Below are positions 26,795 to 35,670 of a stretch of 64,000 nt of DNA, piece by piece; the stretch's first letter is position 1; every line of letters starts with the position of its first letter. The notes under the pieces were generated by a model. That model saw only the letters and a list, made by a program, of their open reading frames with translations, was not told the DNA's origin and searched no databases. A program made the translations under genes and the position numbers. Source of the stretch: Flagellimonas ochracea (GTDB taxonomy: Bacteria; Bacteroidota; Bacteroidia; Flavobacteriales; Flavobacteriaceae); the NCBI RefSeq assembly GCF_009903685.1, contig NZ_JAAABI010000001.1, forward strand, positions 682,001-746,000, written 5' to 3'.

Positions 26795-27060
26795 CTATTT
26801 TACATAACGACTAATTATGAGTACAGACGGAAGGTTTGTCGCCAGGGTTGCGGAATTTCGAAGTTTAGAATAAATTTTATTCCGTGTGGAAAATTTGAAG
26901 CTACGTAAATTAAACAGGTTGATGACCCTGTTGGTAATTCACTTAAATGCTATTAATGTGAGGGATATTTTACATAATAGAATTATGACTTACAGCTAAA
27001 GGTTTGAACCTGAAATACTTATATATCAATCTGTATCATAATTTACATTATGTAAAATAG
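26795..27060. repeat. Diverged TATTTTACATAA repeats (two direct, one inverted)
   Basis: Copy 1 near 26797 reads TATTTTACATAAC then TAATTATGAG and, after TACAGACGG, AAGGTTTG. Copy 2 near 26966 reads TATTTTACATAAT then AATTATGAC and, after TTACAGCT, AAAGGTTTG. Copy 3 is on the other strand at about 27035-27060 (TATTTTACATAATG then AATTATGAT). Spacing of copies 1 and 2 is about 170 bases. They recall att-like or cassette-type repeats, but no integrase is present in the window. Confidence 0.55.
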
Positions 27061-27155
27061 ATAATTTGGGACCCCATATATCGAGTCAAACCGATAAAAT
27101 GTTTGCTTTCTCCCCAGTTCCATTAAAAATCAAATGAATTGTTTTATTTTACGCT

Positions 27156-27821
27156 ATGCGTTTGTCTTATCCACAGATCACAAAACTTTCTTCCAGGCTT
27201 TCCGTACTCTTGGGGCTATTGCTTTGCTTTGGGACGTCCTTTGGCTATGCCCAAGCCAATCTGGTAAAAGTCACTGAGACCAAGTCCAAAAACCGAATCG
27301 CTTTTTATGCGGAAAACCATTCCTTCACGGACTACGATGTGTTCTTTGAGGTCAAAGGTTCCAATTTTAGACAGAGTGCGGCCAAACCCAGATGGATTCG
27401 GGTTCCTGCAGCATCCAGGGTCCATTTAAAGACCATTATTTTGCTCCGGGGCAAACAACCACAATACACGAAAACTTTAAGGACCAATGACAGTTTATCA
27501 AAACGCGCATTGAAAAAGGAATACGAGGTATTGGATATTCCACCACCCAAGGTCAAGCCCAAAAAGCAAATCACCATCTACACCTCCAAGGGTTGTGATA
27601 CTTGTGATAGCATTGTAAACCAACTCAATGCCCAAAATTTCATTTTTAGAAGTATTTCCTTGGATGAAAAACCCGAAATAAAGGCACAATTGGGCACATT
27701 TTTGTCCAAGTCAACCCAAGAAATGGATTCGTTGTCCAGCCCCATTATTAGTTTGGGCGGTAGACTTTACAGCTGGATTACCACTTTCGAACAAATGATG
27801 GAAGAAGTGGAAAAAGAGTAA
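27156..27821 (+). CDS. Exported protein with C-terminal glutaredoxin-like CxxC domain
   Basis: The 221-residue product has a signal peptide ending near GYAQA. A beta-rich domain follows (about 35-110), then a KPKKQITIYTSKGCDTCD stretch with Cys147-x2-Cys150, the redox motif of a glutaredoxin or thioredoxin fold. The C-terminal 70 residues would complete that fold. It may reduce or isomerise disulphides in the periplasm. It is the first gene right of the AT-rich island, and its base composition returns to that of the surrounding chromosome. Confidence 0.78.
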   Translation: MRLSYPQITKLSSRLSVLLGLLLCFGTSFGYAQANLVKVTETKSKNRIAFYAENHSFTDYDVFFEVKGSNFRQSAAKPRWIRVPAASRVHLKTIILLRGKQPQYTKTLRTNDSLSKRALKKEYEVLDIPPPKVKPKKQITIYTSKGCDTCDSIVNQLNAQNFIFRSISLDEKPEIKAQLGTFLSKSTQEMDSLSSPIISLGGRLYSWITTFEQMMEEVEKE

Positions 27822-27838
27822 GCATGCACCCTGATCTG

Positions 27839-28648
27839 CTACGAACCCATAATCAATATGGGCACATCCGATTTTCGTAACACCTCTTTGGACGGGTTGC
27901 TCTTAAATGCAAACGTTTTTTTGTTCCCTTTGGGAATGCACAATAACTCTGTATTGGTTCGATGTACGTATTTTACCAAACTATCCAAAGCATTGGCACC
28001 TTCGGTAAACACATAGTCAATGGTTTTGTGTTGCGCAGCTGTCTCCGATTCTGTATGCGAGGACTGTTGGCTTTTAATCTGGAACACCCGAATGGGTTTG
28101 TCATTATCCTGTTTTAAATCCGAAATGATATCCTGACCGTTTTTGGGAAGTGTATTGCCAAATATGCCCAGACTCAAGCCTTTAAACGTATCCAGTTTAT
28201 GATCTTCCACCATGATCAGCACGTGGGTGTTTATTTTGTCCACCACAAAATCGGTGATACTGGCCCCCAACAAATTGGTTCTAGACCGGGGCTTGCCCAG
28301 CACCAGAATATCCGGCTTTTCTTCGGCTATATAAGTTTGGATACGATTTTTTACGTTTCCGCTGGCCATGGTGAATGGAATGGTGATGTTTTCCTGCTCC
28401 CCCACGGTGTTCACCAACTGCTGCAAGGTGTTTAAAGTATTTTTTTCTTGGTCGCGAATGTTGCGTATGGCCGATAATTGGCTCTCCCGGTCCACTAGTG
28501 ATAGGGCCGGCTTTACGTGAAAAACGGCCACACTTCCATCAATGGCCTTGGCCAATTGTACGGCATTTGTCAATATGGTTTCGGAAGCTTTGGTCAGATC
28601 CAATAATACGGAAATCCGGTACTTGTTTTTGGTTGTTTTAGGGCTCAT
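27839..28648 (-). CDS. Tandem universal stress protein (UspA family)
   Basis: The 269-residue protein is two Usp-like halves. The first starts YRISVLLDLTKASETILTNA and has a V-L-G-K-P-R-S stretch in the position of the ATP-binding G-x2-G-x9-G-S loop. The second half is more divergent and ends DVPILIMGS. Bacteroidetes commonly encode two-domain Usp proteins of this size. It is cytoplasmic, has an unknown ligand, and is probably stress- or growth-arrest-regulated. Confidence 0.82.
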   Translation of the reverse strand: MSPKTTKNKYRISVLLDLTKASETILTNAVQLAKAIDGSVAVFHVKPALSLVDRESQLSAIRNIRDQEKNTLNTLQQLVNTVGEQENITIPFTMASGNVKNRIQTYIAEEKPDILVLGKPRSRTNLLGASITDFVVDKINTHVLIMVEDHKLDTFKGLSLGIFGNTLPKNGQDIISDLKQDNDKPIRVFQIKSQQSSHTESETAAQHKTIDYVFTEGANALDSLVKYVHRTNTELLCIPKGNKKTFAFKSNPSKEVLRKSDVPILIMGS

Positions 28649-28740
28649 TGGCAGTGTTTTTCCTAAAGATAATACCTAAACAGCGGTTTGTAAAGCGTTT
28701 TTAACGTTAGATTAATACAATCGCTGCCCAGCTTCTTTTA

Positions 28741-30111
28741 CTAAAACAAATGTTTAATTTTCTTCACCCAGCGTATTGGGATGGTATAGGGCGCATAGCG
28801 AATGGGAACATCCAACCATGTAGCTCGTTTTACCAGGGATTTTTTATGGGAAAATAGGTCAAAAGAATGTTTACCATGGTAGGCCCCTATTCCAGAATGG
28901 CCTACACCTCCAAACGGCAAATGCTTGTTCGCAATCTGCACTACCACATCGTTGATGGTTCCCCCACCAAAGGCATACCGTTCCATTACCCGTTTTTGGA
29001 ACTTTTTGTCCTTGGAAAACAGGTAAAATGCCAACGGTTTTGGGAACTTTCCAATCAATTGAAGCAGATCTTCTTCCTTTTCATAAGAAATAAGGGGCAA
29101 AATAGGACCAAAAATCTCATCTTCCATCAATGCACTGTCCATACTAGGTTCATCAACCAAAGTAGGCTCTATATAGCGTTCTTGGTCATCACAGTTGCCG
29201 CCAAACAATACCTTTTGTTCTTGGAGCATCGCTTTTAATCCCTCATAATGCTTTTGGTAGCTGATTCGCGCAAAATCTGGAGAAGCCTTGATGTTCTCAC
29301 CATAAAACTTAATGATGTTCTTTTTTAGATGGTCCACCAAGGTGTCTTTAACCTTTTTATGAACCAAAACATAATCCGGTGCCACACAGGTTTGCCCTGC
29401 GTTTAAAAATTTTCCCCAGGCAATACGTTTGGCCGCGAGCTTGATACCTGCGGTTTCATCGACAATACAGGGAGTTTTCCCTCCCAGCTCCAGCGTAACC
29501 GGGGTCATTTGTTCAGCTGCACTTTGATAGATAATTTTGCCCACCCGAGTGCTCCCGGTAAAGAAAATGTACTCCCATTTTTCGGCCAAAAGTGCTTTGG
29601 AGACTTCAACATCCCCCTCCACCACCGTTACATATTCTGGAGGAAACACTTTTTGGATGATTTCGGAGATGACCTTGGAGGTATGGGGGCTGAGTTCTGA
29701 AGGTTTCAGTACAGCAGTGTTTCCAGCGGCCAATGCTCCCACCAAAGGGACCAATGTCAACATAAAGGGGTAATTCCATGGTGCGATGATGAGTACTTTG
29801 CCATAAGGCTCAGAATAAATCCAATCCGTAGACGGAAAATGGACCCATGAGCTGGATACCCGTTCCGGTCTGCCCCACCGAGCGACCTTTTTGATGGCCA
29901 TGGAAAGTTCTGCCAACACGATTTGGGTCTCCGTACCCAAAGCCTCAAATTTTGGTTTTTTAAAATCGGAATGAAGTGCATCGCAAATATCATCTTCGCG
30001 CGCTTCGATTTCCTGTTTCAAACGTTTTAAATACTGTTTTCTAAAAGGAACACTTTTCGTTTTTTGTGAAGTAAAAAATGCATTTTGGGCATCAACAACA
30101 TCTTTAACCAT
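28741..30111 (-). CDS. NAD(P)-dependent aldehyde dehydrogenase (class 3 type)
   Basis: The 456-residue enzyme is close in length to class 3 aldehyde dehydrogenases. It shows the cofactor strand IAPWNYPFMLTLVPL, the general-base motif VTLELGGKTP and the nucleophile in NAGQTCVAPDYVL. C-terminal helices with Trp/Tyr-Pro repeats may attach it to the membrane. It oxidises aliphatic or aromatic aldehydes to acids with NAD(P). It is separated from the stress protein by 92 bases and may be co-transcribed with it. Confidence 0.9.
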   Translation of the reverse strand: MVKDVVDAQNAFFTSQKTKSVPFRKQYLKRLKQEIEAREDDICDALHSDFKKPKFEALGTETQIVLAELSMAIKKVARWGRPERVSSSWVHFPSTDWIYSEPYGKVLIIAPWNYPFMLTLVPLVGALAAGNTAVLKPSELSPHTSKVISEIIQKVFPPEYVTVVEGDVEVSKALLAEKWEYIFFTGSTRVGKIIYQSAAEQMTPVTLELGGKTPCIVDETAGIKLAAKRIAWGKFLNAGQTCVAPDYVLVHKKVKDTLVDHLKKNIIKFYGENIKASPDFARISYQKHYEGLKAMLQEQKVLFGGNCDDQERYIEPTLVDEPSMDSALMEDEIFGPILPLISYEKEEDLLQLIGKFPKPLAFYLFSKDKKFQKRVMERYAFGGGTINDVVVQIANKHLPFGGVGHSGIGAYHGKHSFDLFSHKKSLVKRATWLDVPIRYAPYTIPIRWVKKIKHLF

Positions 30112-30183
30112 GGTAAGTAGGATTTATTACCCTAAAGATAACCTAAACAGGACAAAGCAAAATCAATCAAAAATGAAGACCAA

Positions 30184-30214
30184 TAAAAAAAGCACCGATA
30201 TTATCGGTGCTTGT
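30184..30214 (-). terminator. Rho-independent terminator of the lipoprotein gene at 30239
   Basis: AGCACCGATA (30191-30200) and TATCGGTGCT (30202-30211) form a perfect GC-containing stem. On the minus strand it is followed by a run of seven T residues. It lies 25 bases past the stop of the minus-strand lipoprotein gene. Confidence 0.85.
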
Positions 30215-30238
30215 CTCTTTTATTTGATTGAATATATG

Positions 30239-31030
30239 CTATAAGGTTATTTCCTCTGTCGCCCCATTTGGATAAGTAACGGTGGCCGTGTCGTCGCATT
30301 CGCCATCACCAAAGTCGACCGCAACCTGCAATCCATTTTTGGAGATTTCCATGCTGCCACTGGTCAAATATTGACAAGAAAGACTGCCTTGAAGATCTTC
30401 CAAGGTTTCTACCATATAGGTATTGCCATCGGCCTGAACAGTCCAGCTACCAGATAAACCAAAGGAGCTGCTTTGCAGATCTTCACCAAAGGTGAATGTA
30501 AACGTTTTTGTTCCTGTTTCGGCTATGGTTTCTCCATCTTCAAACTCAACAGATACATCACTTGTAACTGAGAACGATATTGAATTTCCTGTCATTTCGC
30601 CAGCAATCACATAGGTGCGGGTTCCATTCACTTTGATGGTCCCCACATAAAAATCCTCATAGTTGGCTGTAAAGGAGGCTGCCTCCCCTCCTACTTCATA
30701 AACCACGGTCAACGTTCCGTTTACGTTCTCTGTGCCATTGAGCACACAGTTGTTAAAAGTGGCAGTAAAACCATTTTCGGTATATTCGGCAGCATAACAG
30801 TCATTGCTTTTGGCCACTTTCCCTGACATGCCATTTCCAGCATATAGTTCGGCCAATGCGCTGTCTGCAACACCTGTAACTTGGTCTGTTTCCATAATGG
30901 TTTGCACTTCGGTTTGTGTCAATTCCTGTTCAATGTTTCCATTTTCGGCATCCTCACTGCAGGATTGTAAAACAAAAAAAGTAAGGCCCATAAAAAATAG
31001 GCTATAAATCTTTGGGATAACACTTTTCAT
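30239..31030 (-). CDS. Lipoprotein of unknown function, beta-rich
   Basis: The 263-residue product has a lipoprotein signal with LQSC. After an acidic linker, the rest is a repetitive, strand-rich Ser/Thr/Gly sequence with several conserved-looking Cys (NDCYAAEY, NNCVLNG, LSCQYL, DGECDD). This suggests a disulphide-stabilised beta-barrel or sandwich on the cell surface. Small Flavobacteriaceae lipoproteins of this kind are usually left unnamed. It has its own terminator and a palindrome just upstream. Confidence 0.72.
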   Translation of the reverse strand: MKSVIPKIYSLFFMGLTFFVLQSCSEDAENGNIEQELTQTEVQTIMETDQVTGVADSALAELYAGNGMSGKVAKSNDCYAAEYTENGFTATFNNCVLNGTENVNGTLTVVYEVGGEAASFTANYEDFYVGTIKVNGTRTYVIAGEMTGNSISFSVTSDVSVEFEDGETIAETGTKTFTFTFGEDLQSSSFGLSGSWTVQADGNTYMVETLEDLQGSLSCQYLTSGSMEISKNGLQVAVDFGDGECDDTATVTYPNGATEEITL

Positions 31031-31047
31031 AGTATTTAGTTAAGAGG

Positions 31048-31064
31048 GTTATGCTTTGCATAAC
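31048..31064. promoter_or_regulatory. Palindrome upstream of the lipoprotein gene
   Basis: GTTATGC-TTT-GCATAAC, a perfect 7-base inverted repeat, lies 17 bases upstream of the minus-strand start at 31030. Candidate operator or 5' leader hairpin. Confidence 0.4.
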
Positions 31065-31177
31065 GGCACATCTCATTATTTAGTGTATTTAGGGAATACT
31101 GATCGTTAAAATGTACTTTGCGCCATTAAGTTATTCTTCGAATTGTATTATTTTAGAGCATTGCTAAAAATGTTGTT

Positions 31178-31654
31178 ATGAAAAACCCCATAAAAGTATC
31201 CTTTCTATTAACTGCAGTGTTCTTGCTGATGTCCTGTAGCAGCGATGATAACGGATCTACACAACCTACTATTAATTTTAGTGTGATAGGAATTTGGGAT
31301 TTAGTTGAAGTCAATGTGAGTTCCGCCCAGGATATAGATTTGGACGGAACACCTTCTTCAAATTTAGTGGAAGAGTTGCCTTGCATTTCAGGAACATTAT
31401 TGATTGATGCCGATTTTTCCTGGACATTTGAACAGTCCGATGTGGCGATTACTGGAATCACAGGAGGACTATTTTTTGCCCAATGTTCTGGAACAACTTC
31501 TGCCACGGGAACCTGGACAGCCAATGATACCGAAGTTTTATTTCAAGGAAGTAGTCAATTGGAAAGTCTTCGTATTTCGGGAGAAACTTTGGTCAATAAC
31601 ATAGACGAGGATTTACCAGGAATTGGAAGCTTTGTCTACGCAAGAAGACAATAA
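31178..31654 (+). CDS. Lipocalin-like lipoprotein
   Basis: The 158-residue product has a lipobox LMSC followed by a SSDDNGS linker. A domain then begins VIGIWDLVEVNVSS and has eight or so predicted strands and two cysteines (ELPCISG, FFAQCSG). The G-x-W-D/E-L start is typical of lipocalin-like domains in Bacteroidetes lipoproteins. The ligand is unknown. It stands alone between two minus-strand units. Confidence 0.72.
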   Translation: MKNPIKVSFLLTAVFLLMSCSSDDNGSTQPTINFSVIGIWDLVEVNVSSAQDIDLDGTPSSNLVEELPCISGTLLIDADFSWTFEQSDVAITGITGGLFFAQCSGTTSATGTWTANDTEVLFQGSSQLESLRISGETLVNNIDEDLPGIGSFVYARRQ

Positions 31655-31664
31655 GTTATTCCTG

Positions 31665-32315
31665 CTAGTTTGGTTTTTTTGCTATAACCACCCACATCTG
31701 CTTATCTTTTTCTTTTTCCCAATCTCCGTGATCTGTAATCTCCAAAGTAATTTCGAACCCAGCTTGTCTCAGTTCGTTGCGAACATATTCGGGGCCCAAT
31801 GAGTGTGATGCTACTTGTACATCCCTATCCTTGCCTTTGACCCAAGATTTTAATTTCTCAAGAATCATGACTTTACCTCCTGGTTTTAAAGCACGCCGGA
31901 CATCTTGTAATATTTTTTCGTAGGCTTTCATTTCGTGATAGGTATCAATGATGAATATGGCGTCCAATTCCTTTTCGGGAAGTTTTGGGTCATCGTAGTC
32001 ACCCAAAATAGTGATGATGTTCTTTAGTCCCCTATCGTTGGCATTGCTTCTCAGTGTTTCCAATCGGTCCGAACGCACATCGACAGCATATACCCTACCA
32101 TCTGGAAGCACTTTTCTTGCCAAATGCATACTTAAATAGCCCTCATGACTTCCAATATCGCCTACTTTGTTCCCGGAACCGATTTCCATGAGGTTCAAGA
32201 GCTTTTCGGTCTGCATCCATTGATCACGTTCCTCCCAATCAGATTCGGTGTATTGGGCCTGAAGCCCAATCACCGAACCCATGGTAAGGATAAAAAACAT
32301 TTTAAGTTGCTTCAT
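31665..32315 (-). CDS. Exported SAM-dependent methyltransferase-like protein
   Basis: The start is chosen at ATG 32315 (MKQLKMFFILTMGSVIG), giving 216 residues with a signal peptide ending GLQAQ; an upstream ATG at 32351 would overlap the previous gene. The core is a class I methyltransferase: VGDIGSHEGYLSMHLAR, then VYAVDVRSDRL, IFIIDTYHEM and LKPGGKVMILE. It resembles UbiE/COQ5-like enzymes of unknown substrate found in many bacteria. Like the isoaspartyl methyltransferase at 19003, it appears to be exported. It follows the BNR protein gene by seven bases and is probably co-transcribed. Confidence 0.78.
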   Translation of the reverse strand: MKQLKMFFILTMGSVIGLQAQYTESDWEERDQWMQTEKLLNLMEIGSGNKVGDIGSHEGYLSMHLARKVLPDGRVYAVDVRSDRLETLRSNANDRGLKNIITILGDYDDPKLPEKELDAIFIIDTYHEMKAYEKILQDVRRALKPGGKVMILEKLKSWVKGKDRDVQVASHSLGPEYVRNELRQAGFEITLEITDHGDWEKEKDKQMWVVIAKKPN

Positions 32316-32322
32316 ATAGAAT

Positions 32323-35300
32323 TTAATCTTGGATGAGTCCTTGACCCTCAATCCAAGGTGCTCCTGCGGCCTTTAAACTTGCTTCCAATGCAGGAATGGT
32401 GTTGTTGACCAAAACATTCAATTCTTGCTTGATGTCCTGTAGCTGATTGTTTGCACGGCTAAAGGCGGCCTTATGGTTTCCAGTTGGCCCATACGTATTT
32501 CCAAGAGCTACAAATCCAACAAAATTACCGTCTTGCGGTGATGGTGGATTGCGTTCGCCAATTTCATTTTTGGCTGGATTACCGTTAACTTGTGCATTAA
32601 GCGCCAACAATTGGGATTTTACATTGTAAATCCTGTTTGACAGTTCAGCGGTTGGATTTACAGCTTCATCCAAAGCCCGTTTCATGGCGTCAACTTTGGT
32701 CAAATTCTTTTCCAAGGTAGTGGTAGTCGCCATCAAATCTTGCTGGAAATGTTGGAATTCTGCTCTAAATGCATCGATTTCGGTAATAGGTTTGCTGGGC
32801 AACGCACCTTTTCCAAGTGGTTTGACCTCAAAAGTTTGTGCAGTGGATAATTGTTGCAATCTTCCATCTACCCTTTGGTACAATTCTACGGAATAAGTTC
32901 CTGGGGTAGCCAAATATGGGGAAGCAAAGAAGTTCTGATCACCGCCTGTACTTTTCAAGGGAATGCCCTTTCTATCCGCATACGAAAGGTCCCAAGCAAC
33001 CCTATTGAACCCTTTTTTATTAGTACCATCCACTTTATTGACCACCTTACCTTCACTATCCTTAACTATCAGCACAACTGCTGGTTTTTCCTGATTGGTT
33101 TCTTCCTCTAAGGCATCCCAGCCAGGGAAAGGGATGTTATTACCATCTTTATTCAGCTCCTTTTCCTTTTCTGTTCTAATCTCCTTCATAGTTTTAAGTT
33201 TCTCAGGAAGATAATACGTGAAGACGGCTCCATAAGGTGGATTCTTTGCTGCATATTGCGAATGTCCCTGTCCATAGACTTCGTCTTTTTCAATGTACCA
33301 ATAAGCTGGTTTTACCTTGAAAAGGGTAGTTTCTTTCATTGCGGTAGCATCAAAATCCCGAATAGGTGAAATATCATCCAAAATGTAAATGCCACGACCG
33401 AATGAACCTAAGACCAGATCATCTTCTCTACGTTGAATGGTAATATCCCGGAACGATATGGTCGGCAAGCCTCCTTTAAGCTTAATCCAGTTGGTTCCTC
33501 CATTGTTGGTAAAGTAAACCCCAAACTCTGTGGCCAAAAACAGCAGATTGGCCTTTTTATGGTCTTGGACAATCCGCCAAGTCAACAACGTTTTTGGAAG
33601 GTCTCCATTGATGAAGCTCCATGTTCTTCCCTTGTCCGTACTTTTCAGGACATAGGGCTTAAAATCTCCTTCTTTATGGTTGTCAAGTATTAGATAAACC
33701 GTACTTGCGTCATTAAGATCCGCTCTAACATCATTCACAAAAGCTCTATTGGGAACACCTTTGATATCCCCGAGCATGATTTTTCGCCATGTATTTCCAC
33801 CATCTTCTGTCACCTGTAGAATGCCGTCATCGGTTCCAGCGTAAATAAGTCCCTCCTGTACCGGAGACTCAGTCAAAGAAGTAATGGTATTGTAGTTGGA
33901 CATGGCATCGACATCCCAAGGATTGTCCCAGCTTTGCTGCCTTCCCATGATGGGTAAAGTAATACGTTCTTCATTTCGGGTTAAGTCAGATGAAATGGCC
34001 GTCCAATCATCTCCCCTATTCTCTGATTTCCAAACACGGTACGAGGCAAAGTAAAGTCGTGTTGGATTATGTGGGCTTACCAAAATGGGCGCATCCCAGT
34101 TAAATCTTTCATGTGGGTCGCCAGCAGATGGTTGGGGTTGGATAAAAACCGTTTCCCCGGTAGTCTGGTCCACACGCCATAACCAACCCTGCTGAAATTC
34201 ACCATAGGTTATATCCGGATTTCCTGGTTCTATGGCCGATTGATGTCCATCGGCTCCAAGAGTAATCCACCAATCAGAATTCAATATTCCGGCTTTGCTT
34301 TTTGTTCTGGACGGACCACCATGGGAACCGTTGTCCTGTGTGCCTCCATATACATTGTAAAAGGGAGCCGTATCGTCCACCGCTATTTTATAGTATTGGG
34401 TAAGCGGCAAATTACCGAAGTGCCTCCAAGTTTTGGTCAAGTCAAAAGATTCGTACAGCCCTCCATCTGTTCCGAATAGGACGTAATCAGGGTCTGATGG
34501 CTTAAAGGCCATGGCATGACTGTCCACGTGCTTCTTTTCTTCGTTCATGAACTCGAAATGTTTTCCATGGTCATCAGATACCTGTACCACATTGCTCATC
34601 AGATATAGCTTTCCCTCTTGATGCGGGGAAGCATACAATTCTTGATAATAGTGTGGTCCAGTCCCACCAGAAACGGCATCGGATTGTTTGGTCCAAGAAC
34701 CTCCTCGGTTATTCGACATATATACCCCTCCTTTTTTGCGGTCCAACTCAATAGCGGCATAAATGGTTTCGTTGTTAAAAGGTGAAATTGCCAATCCAAT
34801 CTTTCCCATATTCGATTTAGGAATTCCATTGGTCAATTTTGTCCAGGTCTCTCCCCCATCGGTACTCTTATGGATTCCAGAACCCGGCCCGCCGCCCATA
34901 TAGGCAGCAACGGTTCTGTGCCTATCCCAGGTTGCGGCGTACAGCACATCAGGATTGGTATGGTCAATGACCATGTCTGTCACCCCGGTCCATTCGTTGT
35001 CTCCCAGGGTTTTTTTCCAAGTTGTTCCGCCATCCATGGATTTATAGAACCCTCGCTCTCCTCCTTTGCTCCAAAGTGGCCCTTGCACAGCTACCCAAAT
35101 AATGTTGGAATCATTGGGATGCACTATGATTTTGGAGATGTGCTCCGAGGCTTTAAGGCCTTTGTTTTTCCATGTTTTGCCTTCATCGTGACTTACATAG
35201 ATGCCATCACCAAAGCCCACGTGCCTTCCACCGACATTCTCACCAGTACCTACCCAAATGATATTTGGATTGTTTGGGTCAATGGTTACACATCCAACGG

Positions 35301-35574
35301 AATAGCTGGGCTGGTCATCAAAGATTGGCTTCCAGGTAATTCCAGCATTGGTGGTCTTCCAGACACCTCCAGAACCCACAGCCACATACCAAACGTTTTC
35401 ATTGTTGGGATGTATGGCAATATCTGCGATACGTCCTGAAGTCAACGCTGGACCAATATTTCTGAATTCCAGCCCTTTAAAGCTGGATGAATCTGGTTTT
35501 TGCGCGAAGTTTTGAAAGGAAATTGTAAGGGTTACTAGTAAGAAAGGGAGGATTTTTAGATAAAAATGTCTCAT
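32323..35574 (-). CDS. Large exported BNR/VPS10-like beta-propeller protein
   Basis: The 1083-residue product has a signal peptide ending NFAQ. Many Asp-box-type blades follow (TNAGITWKP, DEGKTWKN, MDGGTTWKK, TDGGETWTK and others) over residues about 40-740. These would form one or two beta-propellers as in VPS10/sortilin and sialidase-like proteins. A beta-sandwich (about 790-920) and a helical C-terminus follow. It is often annotated as glycosyl hydrolase, but the Asp/Glu/Tyr set of sialidases is not evident. It is a full-length paralogue of the truncated gene at the left window edge. Confidence 0.85.
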   Translation of the reverse strand: MRHFYLKILPFLLVTLTISFQNFAQKPDSSSFKGLEFRNIGPALTSGRIADIAIHPNNENVWYVAVGSGGVWKTTNAGITWKPIFDDQPSYSVGCVTIDPNNPNIIWVGTGENVGGRHVGFGDGIYVSHDEGKTWKNKGLKASEHISKIIVHPNDSNIIWVAVQGPLWSKGGERGFYKSMDGGTTWKKTLGDNEWTGVTDMVIDHTNPDVLYAATWDRHRTVAAYMGGGPGSGIHKSTDGGETWTKLTNGIPKSNMGKIGLAISPFNNETIYAAIELDRKKGGVYMSNNRGGSWTKQSDAVSGGTGPHYYQELYASPHQEGKLYLMSNVVQVSDDHGKHFEFMNEEKKHVDSHAMAFKPSDPDYVLFGTDGGLYESFDLTKTWRHFGNLPLTQYYKIAVDDTAPFYNVYGGTQDNGSHGGPSRTKSKAGILNSDWWITLGADGHQSAIEPGNPDITYGEFQQGWLWRVDQTTGETVFIQPQPSAGDPHERFNWDAPILVSPHNPTRLYFASYRVWKSENRGDDWTAISSDLTRNEERITLPIMGRQQSWDNPWDVDAMSNYNTITSLTESPVQEGLIYAGTDDGILQVTEDGGNTWRKIMLGDIKGVPNRAFVNDVRADLNDASTVYLILDNHKEGDFKPYVLKSTDKGRTWSFINGDLPKTLLTWRIVQDHKKANLLFLATEFGVYFTNNGGTNWIKLKGGLPTISFRDITIQRREDDLVLGSFGRGIYILDDISPIRDFDATAMKETTLFKVKPAYWYIEKDEVYGQGHSQYAAKNPPYGAVFTYYLPEKLKTMKEIRTEKEKELNKDGNNIPFPGWDALEEETNQEKPAVVLIVKDSEGKVVNKVDGTNKKGFNRVAWDLSYADRKGIPLKSTGGDQNFFASPYLATPGTYSVELYQRVDGRLQQLSTAQTFEVKPLGKGALPSKPITEIDAFRAEFQHFQQDLMATTTTLEKNLTKVDAMKRALDEAVNPTAELSNRIYNVKSQLLALNAQVNGNPAKNEIGERNPPSPQDGNFVGFVALGNTYGPTGNHKAAFSRANNQLQDIKQELNVLVNNTIPALEASLKAAGAPWIEGQGLIQD

Positions 35575-35670
35575 AGGGAATATTTTGGTTGAATTAGTGT
35601 TGAAAGATAACCAAAAGCCATATCCTATATTCTAAAAATAATGTGAAAATAAGGGCAGGTCAACAAGTTT

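Larger units (their letters stand above)
26513..27155. other. Structured, repeat-bearing non-coding region downstream of the AbiU2-like gene
   Basis: Several hairpins are visible: TGTT-a-GAAGC / GCTTC-a-AACA (26528-26559); GCTAAGAATTTT / AAAATTTTAGC (26578-26610); AAAAG-GCTAG-CTTTT (26690-26704); and a 15-pair stem at 26736-26770. AACAGG/CCTGTT lies near 26922-26939. Diverged TTTTACATAA repeats lie at about 26797, 26966 and, inverted, 27035-27060. A 37-codon ORF at 26527-26640 sits inside the hairpins and is probably chance. Confidence 0.5.
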
